A DNA stretch of 64,000 bases from Streptomyces xylophagus (GCF_000716435.1 NZ_JNWO01000008.1:248001-312000), one strand, 5' to 3'. Positions 1 through 8,269 are shown, counted from the stretch's first letter. Made by a program: numbers and translations. Notes: generated by a model from the sequence alone, not told the origin.

Positions 1-3000
1 GTAGGTGACGGTCGCGCGGTCGTACGCCGAAGACGTCAGGTCGCTGCCGGTGGTGGAAGCCGGGACGCTGTCCGCCGGGAAGACGGCGGTGGCGTCGGTC
101 GGGGCTTCGTCCTGCGCCCAGGTCGCGACCGTGGTGGCGTCCATCTGGTGCGGGGCGGTGGTGCCGGAGAGCGGGACGTCGTAGACGACGGTGGTGACCG
201 CCGTGCCGGACGTGGTGCTGTCCGAACCCTCGGCCAGGGCCGCGCGGGTGGCCTTGAGCAGCATGCCCGCGCCCGCGGTCAGGGCCGAGCCGGCCTTGCC
301 GTAGGTGAACGTCCAGGGCAACTCGCCGGGGTTGGTGAGGGTCTCCACCCGGCCGTCGGAGTCGTAGGTGTACTCCGTCTTCAGGGCCGGGCTGATGCGC
401 GGGTCCCAGACCTGGCGGAGCTTGCCGGACGCTCCGTACGCGTACGAAGTGAGGGTCTCGGCGGTGGCGGCGGTGGCACCCGGGGTGGTGGCCCACAGCT
501 TGATCGCCTTGACCTGGCCCGTGTAGTCGCCCAGCGCGCTGGACGTGGCGGTGGTGGACGAGGCGTAGACGAACTCCAGGACCCGGCAGCCCTTGGTGGT
601 GGGCGTCGCCTGGCAGGTGGCCGCGGTGACCGCGCCGGTCGGGGAGATCACGTACTTGGGCCGCGCCAGGGTCGTGGTGCCGGAGGTGACCGTTTCCGAG
701 ACGGTGGTGACCGTGGTGTCGTCGACCGCGGTGGCGGAGGAGGACAGGGTCCAGGTCGTCGCTGCGGAGGCCGCCTTCGTGAACACCGTGGTGTTGGCGT
801 CGGTGTCGGTGAGCGTGAACGTCGTGCCGGACGACGTGCCCGTCAGGGTGAGGGTCTCGGCGCCGGTCTGCGGAGCCCAACTCCCGTCCGAGTTCAGCGT
901 GAACGCGATCGCGCCGCCGTCCCCGCTGAGCAGTTCGACGGAGGTGCCGGAGGTCTTGCGGATCTGTGTGTAGTCGCTCGTCGCACCCGTGACGGAGGAG
1001 GTCCAGCCGGGGCCGAAGATCTCGGCCTGGCCCTCGGTGTCGGTGGAGTTGGCGCGCGAGGAGTAGGTGCGGCTGACGGAGGCTTCGAAGGCGGTGGCGT
1101 CGGTGGCGTCCAGCGTGTAGTCGCCGGTGAGCTGGTTCACCGTGCCGGGGCCGACCTCGGCGGTCGGCGCGGTGCCCGCGTCGCGGTCGAGGGTGGCCTC
1201 GACGGTCTGCGAGTAGCCGGTGGTGGTGCCGTCGGTGAAGGCGGCACGCAGTTCGATCGCGCCGTCCTCGGAGAGTGAACTGACCGTGTTCCAGACCAAC
1301 TTGGCGGCGGTGCCGCTGGTGACGGCGACCGGCCAGGCGGAGACCGCGCTGCCGGAGGCGGTGACGTCACCGACCGGGACGGTGTGCCAGGTGTCGGTCT
1401 CGCCGCGCCGGTACTGCCAGGTCACACCCGTGTAGGTCGTGAGCCCCTTGGCGGCGAGGGTCAGGCGGCGGGCGGTGGTGTCACCGCCGGCCGGGGAGAG
1501 GATCGCCGCGCCGTCCGCGCCGACACCGAAGCTGTAGGCGGTGGTTGCGGCGGAGAAGTTTCCACCCGAGTCGACGGTACGGGCGTAGAGCGTGTGCCAG
1601 CCGTTCGCCGGGTCGATGGAGACGGTGGCCGCGTCGCCGCCGTTGCCGTTGGTGGTGTCCAGCTTCTTGTTCGGCAGGCTGCTGTTGTCCAGCCCCCAGT
1701 GGTAGCCGGCCCCGTCGGACGAGGAGGTGTCGATGGTGCAGGTGTCGGCGTCGTCGGCCTTCGCCGTCCAGCCGTTCTGTGTGTACGTGTCGCAGGTGAC
1801 GGTGGGTGCGGCGGGCAGGCCGGTGTTCATCACGAAGGTGGTGTAGCCGGTCCAACTGCCGTAGTCCGTACCGTCGTAGGCCCGCACCCGGTACCGCAGG
1901 TGCACGCCCGCCGGGAAGGCGGAGGCCGACGGGATCGTGAGCTTCGCCGTCGCACCGGAGGCCACCGAGGACGACGTGGCGGTGTATGTGTATGTGGTGT
2001 CGGCGTACGCCGGGTCCGCCGTGACCTCGAACTGCCCCTTCGTGGCCGACCCGTCGGGGTCGGTGACCTTCGCCGAGAGGGTCGGGGTGAGGGAGGTGAC
2101 GTAGCGCTTGCCGTTGTAGGCGTTGACCTGTGAGGGCGAGATCGCCGCCGAACTCGGCGTCGCCGGATACGAGTTGTACGTCACCGTCAGGTGCGGCTCG
2201 GTCGAGCCGTCCCCGGAGACGTAGTTGGCGGAACGGAAGCGCCGCCAGGTCAGCGAGTCGGTCTCGCTCGCGCCACGCACCTGGAGGCCGTAGTTGGTCG
2301 AACCGTCCGCCCAGGCCTGCACGATGGTGTCGATGTCGAAGTTCATGGTGCCCGCCGGGCAGGAGGTGCTGTAGCCCAGCGCGGCGGTGTTGGTCACCGC
2401 GCCCGTCGTGGTGGTCGACGGCTGGGCGGCCCAGGTGACGGTGGAGGACGACCAGGTGGAGGTGATCCGCCGCACCTGCGTACCCGCGCCCGAGGTGGAG
2501 CAGGTCGAGGCGTAGTACGAGTACAGCGCGAGGTTCGTGTCGGTGATGTGCTTGCCGGCGAACTTCGACACGTCGAACTTCAGGTACGAGCGCGCCACAT
2601 CACTGCCCGCGTCGTACGTGCCCGACTTCAACTCCGTCGAGGAGACCTGGGAGTCGGTGTAGTCCGGCGTCTGCACCCAGGTGTCCGTGGTGACGGCGAG
2701 GGTCGAGGTCGGGTCGACGGTGACCGGGTAGGTCAGGTCCTGGGCCAAGTAGTCCGCGTCGGGACTGAGAACCAGGGTCTGGGTGCCGTCGGCTGCGGTC
2801 TCCACCTTGGTGGTGACCTTCGCCTGGTGCTTCGACTCACCGGAAGCGTCGTCCTTGGAGGAGTCCCACATCATCGGCGCGGGCGCCTCGGCGACCAGCT
2901 TGCCGTCGGCGTTCTTCAGCAGCAGGTGGCCGGAGTCGGCGATCGACAGCTCAAGTCCCTTGAGCTGCATGGGGATTCGGTACACCGGGGCGCTGTCGGG

Positions 3001-3663
3001 CTTGGCGTCCAGGACGATGTTCTGGCTGAAGCCCTGGGCCAGCGCGGTCACCGTCAGGGTCTGGTCGTCGCCCAGGTCGTAGGAGGCGGTGTCGTCCTTC
3101 ACCGTCGGCGTGGGGAGTTTCGACTCCCAGCCCAGGCCGAACGACGTGCTCCCCTTGTCGACCGACACCAGCGCGGTGTCACCGCCGTCGGAGACCGCGA
3201 TGTCGGCCGCGGCGACGTCCGGCTCCAGCGACGCGCCCGTGTCCGACAGCGAGGTGTCGATGTCCCGCCAGGTTCCGCCGGCCACCTGCTGCCGGATCGG
3301 CCCCGCGTACGTCGACGTCTGCAGCTCACCGCTCGGCAGCGCGTTCGTCGTCGAGTCCGCCGTCCGCTCCGACAGCACCTCGATCTTCCGGTCCTGCAAC
3401 CGTGCCATGAGCAGCGCCGCGTCCACCGAATCCGCCGACGAGGCAGCCGACTTGGTGTCCGCCACGGCCGCTGCGACCGTGGTGCCCGAGTCGGCCGCGA
3501 AGGCCGCACCCGACTCCAACGACACCAGCGCCGTCTCCGCCGCCAGCACTGCGGCCACGGCCAGCGCCGTACGCCTCGGCAAAGCTCCCGATGATCTCCC
3601 CCGCCCCCTTGTGGCCGAGAAGACCCTTCTCCCCTTGAGTCCCAACTCAACTCCAGCGATCAC
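1..3663 (-). CDS. Secreted DNRLRE/RHS-repeat protein, N-terminal part (runs off left edge)
   Basis: An uninterrupted 1221-codon frame runs from a GTG at 3663 to the left edge with no stop. The first 55 residues carry an Arg-rich stretch, then an Ala/Leu/Val hydrophobic segment ending near AAFA, which looks like a Sec signal peptide. A DNRLRE-type domain follows (motifs DTWVQTPDYTDSQVSS and SYLKFDVSKFAGK, residues roughly 310-430), then fibronectin-like Ser/Thr-rich spacers, then a DUF6531-like entry (LTGDYTLDATD) and the first RHS-type YTYDSDGRVETLTNP segment near residue 1130. In this family the RHS shell encloses a variable C-terminal toxin; that part lies outside the window. An in-frame TGA 24 bases upstream of the GTG limits the choice of start. 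No immunity gene can be assigned because the 3' end is missing. Confidence 0.85.
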   Translation of the reverse strand, partial: MIAGVELGLKGRRVFSATRGRGRSSGALPRRTALAVAAVLAAETALVSLESGAAFAADSGTTVAAAVADTKSAASSADSVDAALLMARLQDRKIEVLSERTADSTTNALPSGELQTSTYAGPIRQQVAGGTWRDIDTSLSDTGASLEPDVAAADIAVSDGGDTALVSVDKGSTSFGLGWESKLPTPTVKDDTASYDLGDDQTLTVTALAQGFSQNIVLDAKPDSAPVYRIPMQLKGLELSIADSGHLLLKNADGKLVAEAPAPMMWDSSKDDASGESKHQAKVTTKVETAADGTQTLVLSPDADYLAQDLTYPVTVDPTSTLAVTTDTWVQTPDYTDSQVSSTELKSGTYDAGSDVARSYLKFDVSKFAGKHITDTNLALYSYYASTCSTSGAGTQVRRITSTWSSSTVTWAAQPSTTTTGAVTNTAALGYSTSCPAGTMNFDIDTIVQAWADGSTNYGLQVRGASETDSLTWRRFRSANYVSGDGSTEPHLTVTYNSYPATPSSAAISPSQVNAYNGKRYVTSLTPTLSAKVTDPDGSATKGQFEVTADPAYADTTYTYTATSSSVASGATAKLTIPSASAFPAGVHLRYRVRAYDGTDYGSWTGYTTFVMNTGLPAAPTVTCDTYTQNGWTAKADDADTCTIDTSSSDGAGYHWGLDNSSLPNKKLDTTNGNGGDAATVSIDPANGWHTLYARTVDSGGNFSAATTAYSFGVGADGAAILSPAGGDTTARRLTLAAKGLTTYTGVTWQYRRGETDTWHTVPVGDVTASGSAVSAWPVAVTSGTAAKLVWNTVSSLSEDGAIELRAAFTDGTTTGYSQTVEATLDRDAGTAPTAEVGPGTVNQLTGDYTLDATDATAFEASVSRTYSSRANSTDTEGQAEIFGPGWTSSVTGATSDYTQIRKTSGTSVELLSGDGGAIAFTLNSDGSWAPQTGAETLTLTGTSSGTTFTLTDTDANTTVFTKAASAATTWTLSSSATAVDDTTVTTVSETVTSGTTTLARPKYVISPTGAVTAATCQATPTTKGCRVLEFVYASSTTATSSALGDYTGQVKAIKLWATTPGATAATAETLTSYAYGASGKLRQVWDPRISPALKTEYTYDSDGRVETLTNPGELPWTFTYGKAGSALTAGAGMLLKATRAALAEGSDSTTSGTAVTTVVYDVPLSGTTAPHQMDATTVATWAQDEAPTDATAVFPADSVPASTTGSDLTSSAYDRATVTY

Positions 3664-3976
3664 CTCGTGACGCTCAGTGCGTCACGAACCGCTGATAAAA
3701 GGTCAAGAAACTGTGAAGCGAAGCAAAAGGAAAGTCACGAAGTGATCAAAAGCCAGAGCTTCTGGCATACCTGCTCTTGACCCGGGCGGGGTTCCGGATT
3801 CCGGAGGCTGCGCTTTCTGTGGATCGACCAAGGGCTGCCTGTCGGACAAGAGGTGCCGAGAGTGGCTGATGAGTGCAAAGTACCCGGCAGTCTGTGCTGT
3901 TGCCGCGGTAAAGATTGTTATTGCCCTGTGATGACCTCGTGGAGGGCTGTGGGCGTCCGTGCGTACCGTGAGTCGT
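3664..3976. promoter_or_regulatory. Divergent intergenic region with 9-bp perfect inverted repeat
   Basis: This 313-base gap separates the divergent RHS and acetyltransferase genes. It holds a perfect inverted repeat, TCGTGACGC (3665-3673) and GCGTCACGA (3679-3687) around a five-base loop, directly upstream of the RHS start codon. A relatively AT-rich stretch lies at about 3695-3755, unusual for this sequence. The end of the gap carries the acetyltransferase promoter, TACCGT at 3964-3969. The inverted repeat could be an operator or an mRNA hairpin that covers the ribosome site. No other gene is visible. Confidence 0.55.
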
Positions 3977-4573
3977 ATGACCTCAGCCTCCCGCGTAGCG
4001 ACCGTCGCCGATCTGGACGCCGTCGTCGCCACCTTCACCAGCGCCTTCCTCCACGATCCGGTCTGGGGGCCCGTCTTCCCCGACGAGCGGCGGCGGGCCG
4101 CGCAGGCGGCCGTGATGTGGCGGGTCTATGCCGGCTCCGCGCTGCGGTATCCGTGGACTCTGGTGACGCCGGAGGTGGAGGCAGCGGCGGTCTTCATTCC
4201 GCCGGGCGGTGTGGAGTTGACCGAGGAGGAGGCCGCCGGGCTGGAGGGGCGGCTGGCCGCGGTCACGGATGCGGAGACGGCCCGCGCGATCATGGTGGTG
4301 GGGGAGCGGTTCGAGGCGGCACACCCCGTCGAACCGTTCTTCTACCTCACGATCCTGGGCACGCACGCCGACCACCGCGGCAAGGGCCTGGGTATGGGCC
4401 TGGTGACGGAGGGGCTCGCCCGGATCGACGCGCTCGGCGCCCCCGTCTATCTGGAGTCGACCAACCCGGCCAACAACAAGCGTTACGAGAGCGTCGGCTT
4501 CCTGGCTCGCGACGAGATTGTCACCGCCGGCGGCCAGGTGGTCACGACGATGTGGCGTCCGGCCACCCGTTGA
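3977..4573 (+). CDS. GNAT-family N-acetyltransferase
   Basis: This 198-residue protein has the GNAT acetyl-CoA binding motif A, read as HRGKGLGMGLV at about residues 130-142, after the beta-strand FFYLTILGTH. The C-terminal ESTNPANNKRYESVGF matches motif B, including the conserved Tyr used for proton donation. Substrate is unknown; many relatives modify small amines or antibiotics. I chose ATG 3977 over GTG 3959 because a TACCGT -10 box ends seven bases before the ATG, the spacing of a leaderless transcript. It is divergent from the RHS gene. Confidence 0.85.
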   Translation: MTSASRVATVADLDAVVATFTSAFLHDPVWGPVFPDERRRAAQAAVMWRVYAGSALRYPWTLVTPEVEAAAVFIPPGGVELTEEEAAGLEGRLAAVTDAETARAIMVVGERFEAAHPVEPFFYLTILGTHADHRGKGLGMGLVTEGLARIDALGAPVYLESTNPANNKRYESVGFLARDEIVTAGGQVVTTMWRPATR

Positions 4574-4583
4574 GCTTTGGCTA

Positions 4584-4612
4584 TTGGTGGGGGTGGCAAC
4601 TCGGGCTAGCGT
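4584..4612 (+). promoter_or_regulatory. Promoter of the metallophosphoesterase gene
   Basis: TTGGTG (4584-4589) and TAGCGT (4607-4612) are separated by 17 bases, close to the housekeeping sigma factor layout. The -10 box ends eight bases before the ATG at 4621, so the transcript probably starts at or next to the start codon and lacks a leader. No Shine-Dalgarno sequence precedes the ATG. Confidence 0.6.
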
Positions 4613-4620
4613 GCCGGAAC

Positions 4621-5481
4621 ATGAGGATTCTCCAGCTGTCCGACACCCACCTGGAGCGCACCGACGCCCCCAACCGCCACGGCGTCAACGCGACGGACTC
4701 GCTGCGGTTGATGCTCGCCGAGCTGCGGCTTCAGCGGGGTGTGGACGCGGTCGTCGTCACCGGGGACCTCGCGAACGACGGGGCGGTCGAAGCGTACGCG
4801 GCCGTGCGGGAGTTGGTGGGTGGGTTCGCGCGCGTGATGGGCGGGGTGCCAGTCTTCTACACGACCGGGAACCATGACGAGCGGGAGGCGTTCGGGAAGG
4901 TGCTGGGGAGTGGGCACGAGGCCGCGGACGCCGTGTTTCCGGCGGAGTTCGGGTGTGCCGCTGTCAGTACGGTCGGCGGGTACCGGATCGTCACGCTCGA
5001 CTCGCTCGTGCCGGGGGAGGTGTACGGGGTGCTGAGCCGGGCCCAACTTGACTGGTTGGAGGAGGAGTTGAGGACTCCGGCCGAGAACGGGACCGTTCTT
5101 GCCTTTCATCATCCGCCGATCAACCTAGGTACGCCGATGCAGCGGGCCTTCGGGCTGCGGAATCCGGGGGAGTTGGCGGACGCGATCCGGGGGAGTGACG
5201 TACGGGTCGTGCTCACGGGCCACTTCCACCTCCAGCTCTTCGGGTTCCTGGAGGCGACTCCCGTGTGGGTCACGCCCGGTGTCGTCAACCGGCTGGATCT
5301 GACCACCGCGCCCGGCACCGAGCGGGCCGTGCGGGGTGCCTCGGCCTCGCTGGTGGAGCTGGGCGGGGAGACCGGGCCGATGTTCCATACCCTCCATGCG
5401 CGAGATCCCCGGGCGCACGAGACGGTGTACCAGTTGGACGCGGAGCAGGTTCGGTCGGCCCTCGAACGGCATGCGCCGTAG
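4621..5481 (+). CDS. Metallophosphoesterase (class III cyclic-nucleotide phosphodiesterase type)
   Basis: This 286-residue protein carries all the metal-binding motifs of calcineurin-like phosphoesterases in order: SDTH (D8, H10), GDL (D49), GNHDE (N84, H85), HHPP (H163, H164) and GHFH (H201, H203). The short N-terminus and HHPP spacing resemble the CpdA group, which hydrolyses phosphodiesters such as 3',5'-cAMP, but the substrate is inferred. It has no signal peptide and should be cytosolic. Its own leaderless promoter suggests expression separate from the acetyltransferase upstream. Confidence 0.87.
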   Translation: MRILQLSDTHLERTDAPNRHGVNATDSLRLMLAELRLQRGVDAVVVTGDLANDGAVEAYAAVRELVGGFARVMGGVPVFYTTGNHDEREAFGKVLGSGHEAADAVFPAEFGCAAVSTVGGYRIVTLDSLVPGEVYGVLSRAQLDWLEEELRTPAENGTVLAFHHPPINLGTPMQRAFGLRNPGELADAIRGSDVRVVLTGHFHLQLFGFLEATPVWVTPGVVNRLDLTTAPGTERAVRGASASLVELGGETGPMFHTLHARDPRAHETVYQLDAEQVRSALERHAP

Positions 5482-5502
5482 CGGGCTTACGCGACCACGG
5501 GG

Positions 5503-5661
5503 TATAGTGGATCTTGAGCCCGCCGCCGTAACTCCGGCCGGTCGGCGCTGCGTTGGTGGTCCAAGGAAAGACGCCCCGCTTCCTGCGGGGAAATGCAGGT
5601 GCAAGGCCTGCCCGGCGCTCCGATGAAGTCCCCGTCCCGCATCGCGCGGGGCGGGGACTTC
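5503..5661 (+). ncRNA. Putative structured RNA with terminator, class unknown
   Basis: A TATAGT -10 box (5503-5508) precedes a stretch without a convincing protein. It holds three small hairpins: TTGG/CCAA (5553-5564), CCCCGC/GCGGGG with a five-base loop (5574-5590), and GCAGG/CCTGC with a seven-base loop (5595-5611). The last has the stem and loop size of a tRNA T-arm. A long terminator-like stem, GAAGTCCCCG (5625-5634) pairing CGGGGACTTC (5652-5661), closes the unit; it has no U-tract. No acceptor stem can be paired, so it is not a tRNA. I do not recognise a riboswitch class. Reading it as a transcribed RNA is inference. Confidence 0.45.
5625..5661 (+). terminator. Strong hairpin terminator of the putative RNA
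   Basis: A 10-bp perfect outer stem (5625-5634 with 5652-5661) is extended inward by CCCGC/GCGGG (5636-5640 with 5646-5650), with one opposed mismatch between them. Such GC-rich hairpins without U-tracts commonly act as terminators in streptomycetes. It may also block read-through toward the oppositely oriented gene that ends at 5719. Confidence 0.55.
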
Positions 5662-5718
5662 GCGTTGTGCGAACTGGCCTTGCGTGAACTGGCCTTGTGC
5701 GTACCGGCGTTGCGCGTA

Positions 5719-6285
5719 CTACAGATTCCCCAGCGGCTCGATGTCCACGTGTACCGGTGTGCCCCACACACGGAGCACCTCGTAGTCGGTGAACTCGTGG
5801 ACGAGGCGGTACGCCATCGCCGCGCGGGAGCCGCGGCGGGCGGCGTTGATGTACAGCTCGGCCTCGTGGCGGTCGCGGCGTGGGGTGCCGCAGAGCTGCC
5901 AGGCCTGGCCGTTCCACAGTTCGGGGAGCCAGCGCTGCTGGGCCTGCGGGCGGTCCTCGCGTACGCCGTAGCGCGAGGGCGTGGTGTCGGTGGGCCGGGT
6001 GACGGCGGGGCCGTTGAACTCGGAGCGGCGGGCCGCGCGGCGCCGGGTCTCGCAGAGGAGGCAGAGGTCGGGGGCGTCGTTGTCGACCGGGCCGTTCGGA
6101 TGCTCCGGGCAGCGGGTGGTGGGCGCGTTGCCGCTGACGCTGTCGTCCAGCAGGTCGAGGGCGCGCTTGAGGTCCGCCTTGACCTCGTGCAGCCGGGCGT
6201 CGGGGGTGTCGGACGTGAGCGCCTCGCCGTGCTCGCCGAGGAGGCGGAGGGCGCGGCCTAGGGCGGTCTGCTGGGCGTGGTTCAT
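5719..6285 (-). CDS. Conserved protein of unknown function with a CxxC knuckle
   Basis: This 188-residue protein is not a family I can name. Residues 1-45 are predicted helical. A central segment has C-x(16-18)-LCLLC spacing (CPEHPNGP ... LCLLCETRRR) that could bind zinc. The C-terminal part, including RYGVREDRP, ELWNGQAWQLCGTPR and YRLVHEFTDYEVLRVWG, looks like a small alpha-beta domain. I prefer ATG 6285 over an in-frame ATG at 6372. The stop of an 18-codon ORF with a good Shine-Dalgarno overlaps this ATG as ATGA, pointing to translational coupling. No catalytic motif was seen. Confidence 0.65.
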   Translation of the reverse strand: MNHAQQTALGRALRLLGEHGEALTSDTPDARLHEVKADLKRALDLLDDSVSGNAPTTRCPEHPNGPVDNDAPDLCLLCETRRRAARRSEFNGPAVTRPTDTTPSRYGVREDRPQAQQRWLPELWNGQAWQLCGTPRRDRHEAELYINAARRGSRAAMAYRLVHEFTDYEVLRVWGTPVHVDIEPLGNL

Positions 6286-6338
6286 GGTCGCTCGGCGCCA
6301 TCCTTGGTCTGTGGGTGCTCGGCGGTGCGGGGGGTCAT
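6282..6338 (-). CDS. 18-residue upstream ORF coupled to the unknown protein
   Basis: AGGAGG (6346-6351) lies seven bases ahead of ATG 6338, much the best ribosome site in this locus. The ORF encodes MTPRTAEHPQTKDGAERP and its TGA overlaps the ATG of the 188-residue gene in an ATGA quartet. The larger gene has no good ribosome site of its own, so ribosomes probably reach it by reinitiation. The peptide is polar and Pro/Lys-rich; it may be a leader with no function of its own. It is too short for homology to decide. Confidence 0.5.
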   Translation of the reverse strand: MTPRTAEHPQTKDGAERP

Positions 6339-6493
6339 GGCGTTGCCTCCTGTCCTCCATGGTGCCCTCCATGGTGCCCCGGGGTGGTGTCGGTCGATCG
6401 TAGGGCGGTCGCGCACGCGGCCTTTCGCGCCGGTCCTGCCAGTTTCGTTTGTCCCGCCGGTCTCACCGTTTCGCCGTTTCGTCGGCCAGATCC

Positions 6494-6509
6494 TGGACTT
6501 GCGAGTCCA
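6494..6509. promoter_or_regulatory. TetR operator candidate upstream of the SDR gene
   Basis: A perfect palindrome TGGACT-TGCG-AGTCCA lies 91 bases before the SDR start. The same half-sites with a four-base spacer recur at 8206-8221 in front of the TetR gene. Two copies of one palindrome at the two promoters make it the likely binding site of that regulator. Confidence 0.7.
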
Positions 6510-6599
6510 ATTTCATCGTCGCACAGTGGCACTCCGCCCTGGCCCGTCCAGGGTCACGTCCCGTACGAGAACCGACCGGACAACGGAGTGAACTGAACC

Positions 6600-7364
6600 A
6601 TGTCGATGAGGCTTTCGGGCAAGACCGCCCTGGTGACCGGAGCGACCAGCAACATCGGGCGGGCCATCGCGGAGGCGTTCGCCGCCGAGGGGGCGCATGT
6701 CGCCGTCTCGGGCCGCAGCGCGGAGCGCGGCGAGGAGGTCGTCGCCGGGATCCGCGCACGCGGCGGCCGTGCCGACTTCGTGCGGGCGGACCTGGACGGC
6801 GCCGCCTCCTCCTCGCAGGCGCTGGCGAAGGAGGCGACGCGGATTCTCGGCGGCCGTGTCGACGTCCTGGTCAACAACGCCGGCATCTACCCCGGCGACT
6901 CCACCGCGGACACCGACGAGAAGACCTTCGACCAGGTCTACGCGGTCAATGTGAAGGCCCCGTTCTTCCTCACCGCGGCCGTCGCACCCGCCATGGTGGA
7001 GGCCGGCGGCGGAGCGATCATCAACCTGGGTTCCTGGATCTCGCGCCTGGGCATTCCGATCGGCTCCCTCTACAGCTCGACCAAGGGGGCGGTGGAGACT
7101 CTGACCCGGGCCTGGGCGGCGGAGTTCGGGCCGCAGGGGGTACGGGTGAACGCGATCTCCCCGGGTGTCGTGCTGGAAGTCGCCCCCGGCGAGACCCATC
7201 CCGCCGAGGTCATGATGAAGGGCACGCCCGCGGGCCGTATCGGAACACCTGACGCGATCGCGAACGCCGCGGTGTATCTGGCCGGTGACGAGTCCGCCTT
7301 CGTGCACGGGATCGTGCTCGACGTCGACGGGGGTCGCAACGCTGTCGCTGTCATCGCGGGCTGA
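6600..7364 (+). CDS. SDR-family NAD(P)-dependent oxidoreductase
   Basis: This 254-residue protein is a classical short-chain dehydrogenase/reductase. It has the dinucleotide-binding TGATSNIG (residues 13-20), NNAG (92-95) and the catalytic Ser145, Tyr158 and Lys162 (YSSTK). The C-terminal DESAFVHGIVLDVDGG is typical of FabG-like members that reduce or oxidise alcohol/ketone pairs. Length is standard. The promoter region holds the palindrome shared with the convergent TetR gene, so it is probably the main target of that repressor. Substrate is unknown. Confidence 0.9.
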   Translation: MSMRLSGKTALVTGATSNIGRAIAEAFAAEGAHVAVSGRSAERGEEVVAGIRARGGRADFVRADLDGAASSSQALAKEATRILGGRVDVLVNNAGIYPGDSTADTDEKTFDQVYAVNVKAPFFLTAAVAPAMVEAGGGAIINLGSWISRLGIPIGSLYSSTKGAVETLTRAWAAEFGPQGVRVNAISPGVVLEVAPGETHPAEVMMKGTPAGRIGTPDAIANAAVYLAGDESAFVHGIVLDVDGGRNAVAVIAG

Positions 7365-7557
7365 GGCGCGGGACCGTAGCGTCCGGGCGTGCGTCGGTGA
7401 GGGCGTTCCGGTGGTGGGGGTCGGGGGGCCGGGGCCGGGTGCGTCACCCCGTCTGTCGGGGGCCGGGTGTGGGGTGCCGGGCGTGTGAGGCGTTCGTCGG
7501 GGGCCGGGGCGGGGTACGTGAGGTGTCCGTCGGGCGGGTGGAGCGGCCGGTGCCCGG

Positions 7558-8166
7558 TCACGTCACCGCGCAGCCCGCGCGGCGCAGGTCCGCGATTCCC
7601 TGGTCGAGGGCGATGCGCAGGAGATCGGACCGGCCCGTCGACAGGAGGACCGAGACACCTCCTTGGATCGCGGCGAGCAGGACCCCGGCCCTCGCCTCGG
7701 CATCGACGTCGGCGGGGAGCCGGCCGGCGGCCTGCAGTGCCCGGACGCCCGCCGCCAGGCTCTCCTGCCACTGGCGCATCAGCTCGATCACGATCGCCCG
7801 GGCTCCGGGAGTCGAGCGGCCAACCTGCAGGAACAGGGACCCGAGCGGGCACCAGTCGCCCTGCGCCTCATAGCGTTTGAGCACGACGTCCCGCCACTGC
7901 TCCCACGCCTCCCACGAACCCAGGCAACTCAGATACGGCTGCTGGTCCTCCAGGACCTGATCCGCCTCGAACTGGGCCACCGCGAGGAGCAGTTCGTCCT
8001 TGCCGGCCGGGAAGTAGTGGAAGAGCTGGCTCTTGCTCGTGCGGGTCCGCGCCATGACGTCGTCCAGCGTCGCCGAGGCGACACTCTTCTCCCGGACCAC
8101 CGCGGCAGCGCCTTCGATGATCCGGTTCCGGGTCGCCTTCCCCTTCGCCGTCAGCTGCCCGCGCAT
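7558..8166 (-). CDS. TetR/AcrR-family transcriptional regulator
   Basis: This 202-residue protein has an N-terminal TetR helix-turn-helix (TLDDVMARTRTSKSQLFHYF, about residues 38-57) and a C-terminal domain rich in Trp and Gln (GSWEAWEQW, GDWCPLGSL) like the LmrA/YxaF subgroup. ATG 8166 has GAGGAG seven bases upstream. The TGGACT-N4-AGTCCA palindrome overlaps its promoter (8206-8221), implying autorepression. It faces the SDR gene across a 193-base gap in which I see nothing. The ligand is likely a small lipophilic molecule handled by the SDR, which is inference. Confidence 0.88.
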   Translation of the reverse strand: MRGQLTAKGKATRNRIIEGAAAVVREKSVASATLDDVMARTRTSKSQLFHYFPAGKDELLLAVAQFEADQVLEDQQPYLSCLGSWEAWEQWRDVVLKRYEAQGDWCPLGSLFLQVGRSTPGARAIVIELMRQWQESLAAGVRALQAAGRLPADVDAEARAGVLLAAIQGGVSVLLSTGRSDLLRIALDQGIADLRRAGCAVT

Positions 8167-8205
8167 GGCTGGTCTCCTCGGATCCCGTATCCCGCATCCG
8201 CTAAA

Positions 8206-8221
8206 TGGACTGGAGAGTCCA
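8206..8221. promoter_or_regulatory. TetR autoregulatory operator candidate
   Basis: TGGACT-GGAG-AGTCCA lies 40 bases upstream of the TetR start and is identical in both half-sites to the palindrome at 6494-6509. Only the four spacer bases differ, which is what a dimeric repressor site predicts. Confidence 0.7.
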
Positions 8222-8269
8222 GGGTAGCCCGGGAGGCCGGCACGGAGTACGGCTGACCTCTGTGGTCCT

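Noticed and set aside
148..3594. Several long plus-strand ORFs rich in Gly and Arg opposite the RHS gene
   Set aside because: They are low-complexity shadows of a GC-rich coding strand; the minus frame has recognisable domains and a signal peptide.
5553..5620. tRNA gene
   Set aside because: T-arm-like and anticodon-like hairpins exist, but the ends cannot form an acceptor stem and the D-loop bases are absent.
5487..5771. Possible 94-residue minus-strand protein over the structured RNA
   Set aside because: It lacks a ribosome site and family-like residues, and its sequence is explained by hairpins on the other strand.
5719..6372. Longer start for the 188-residue gene at ATG 6372
   Set aside because: No ribosome site there, and the intervening bases are better explained by the 18-codon ORF with AGGAGG.
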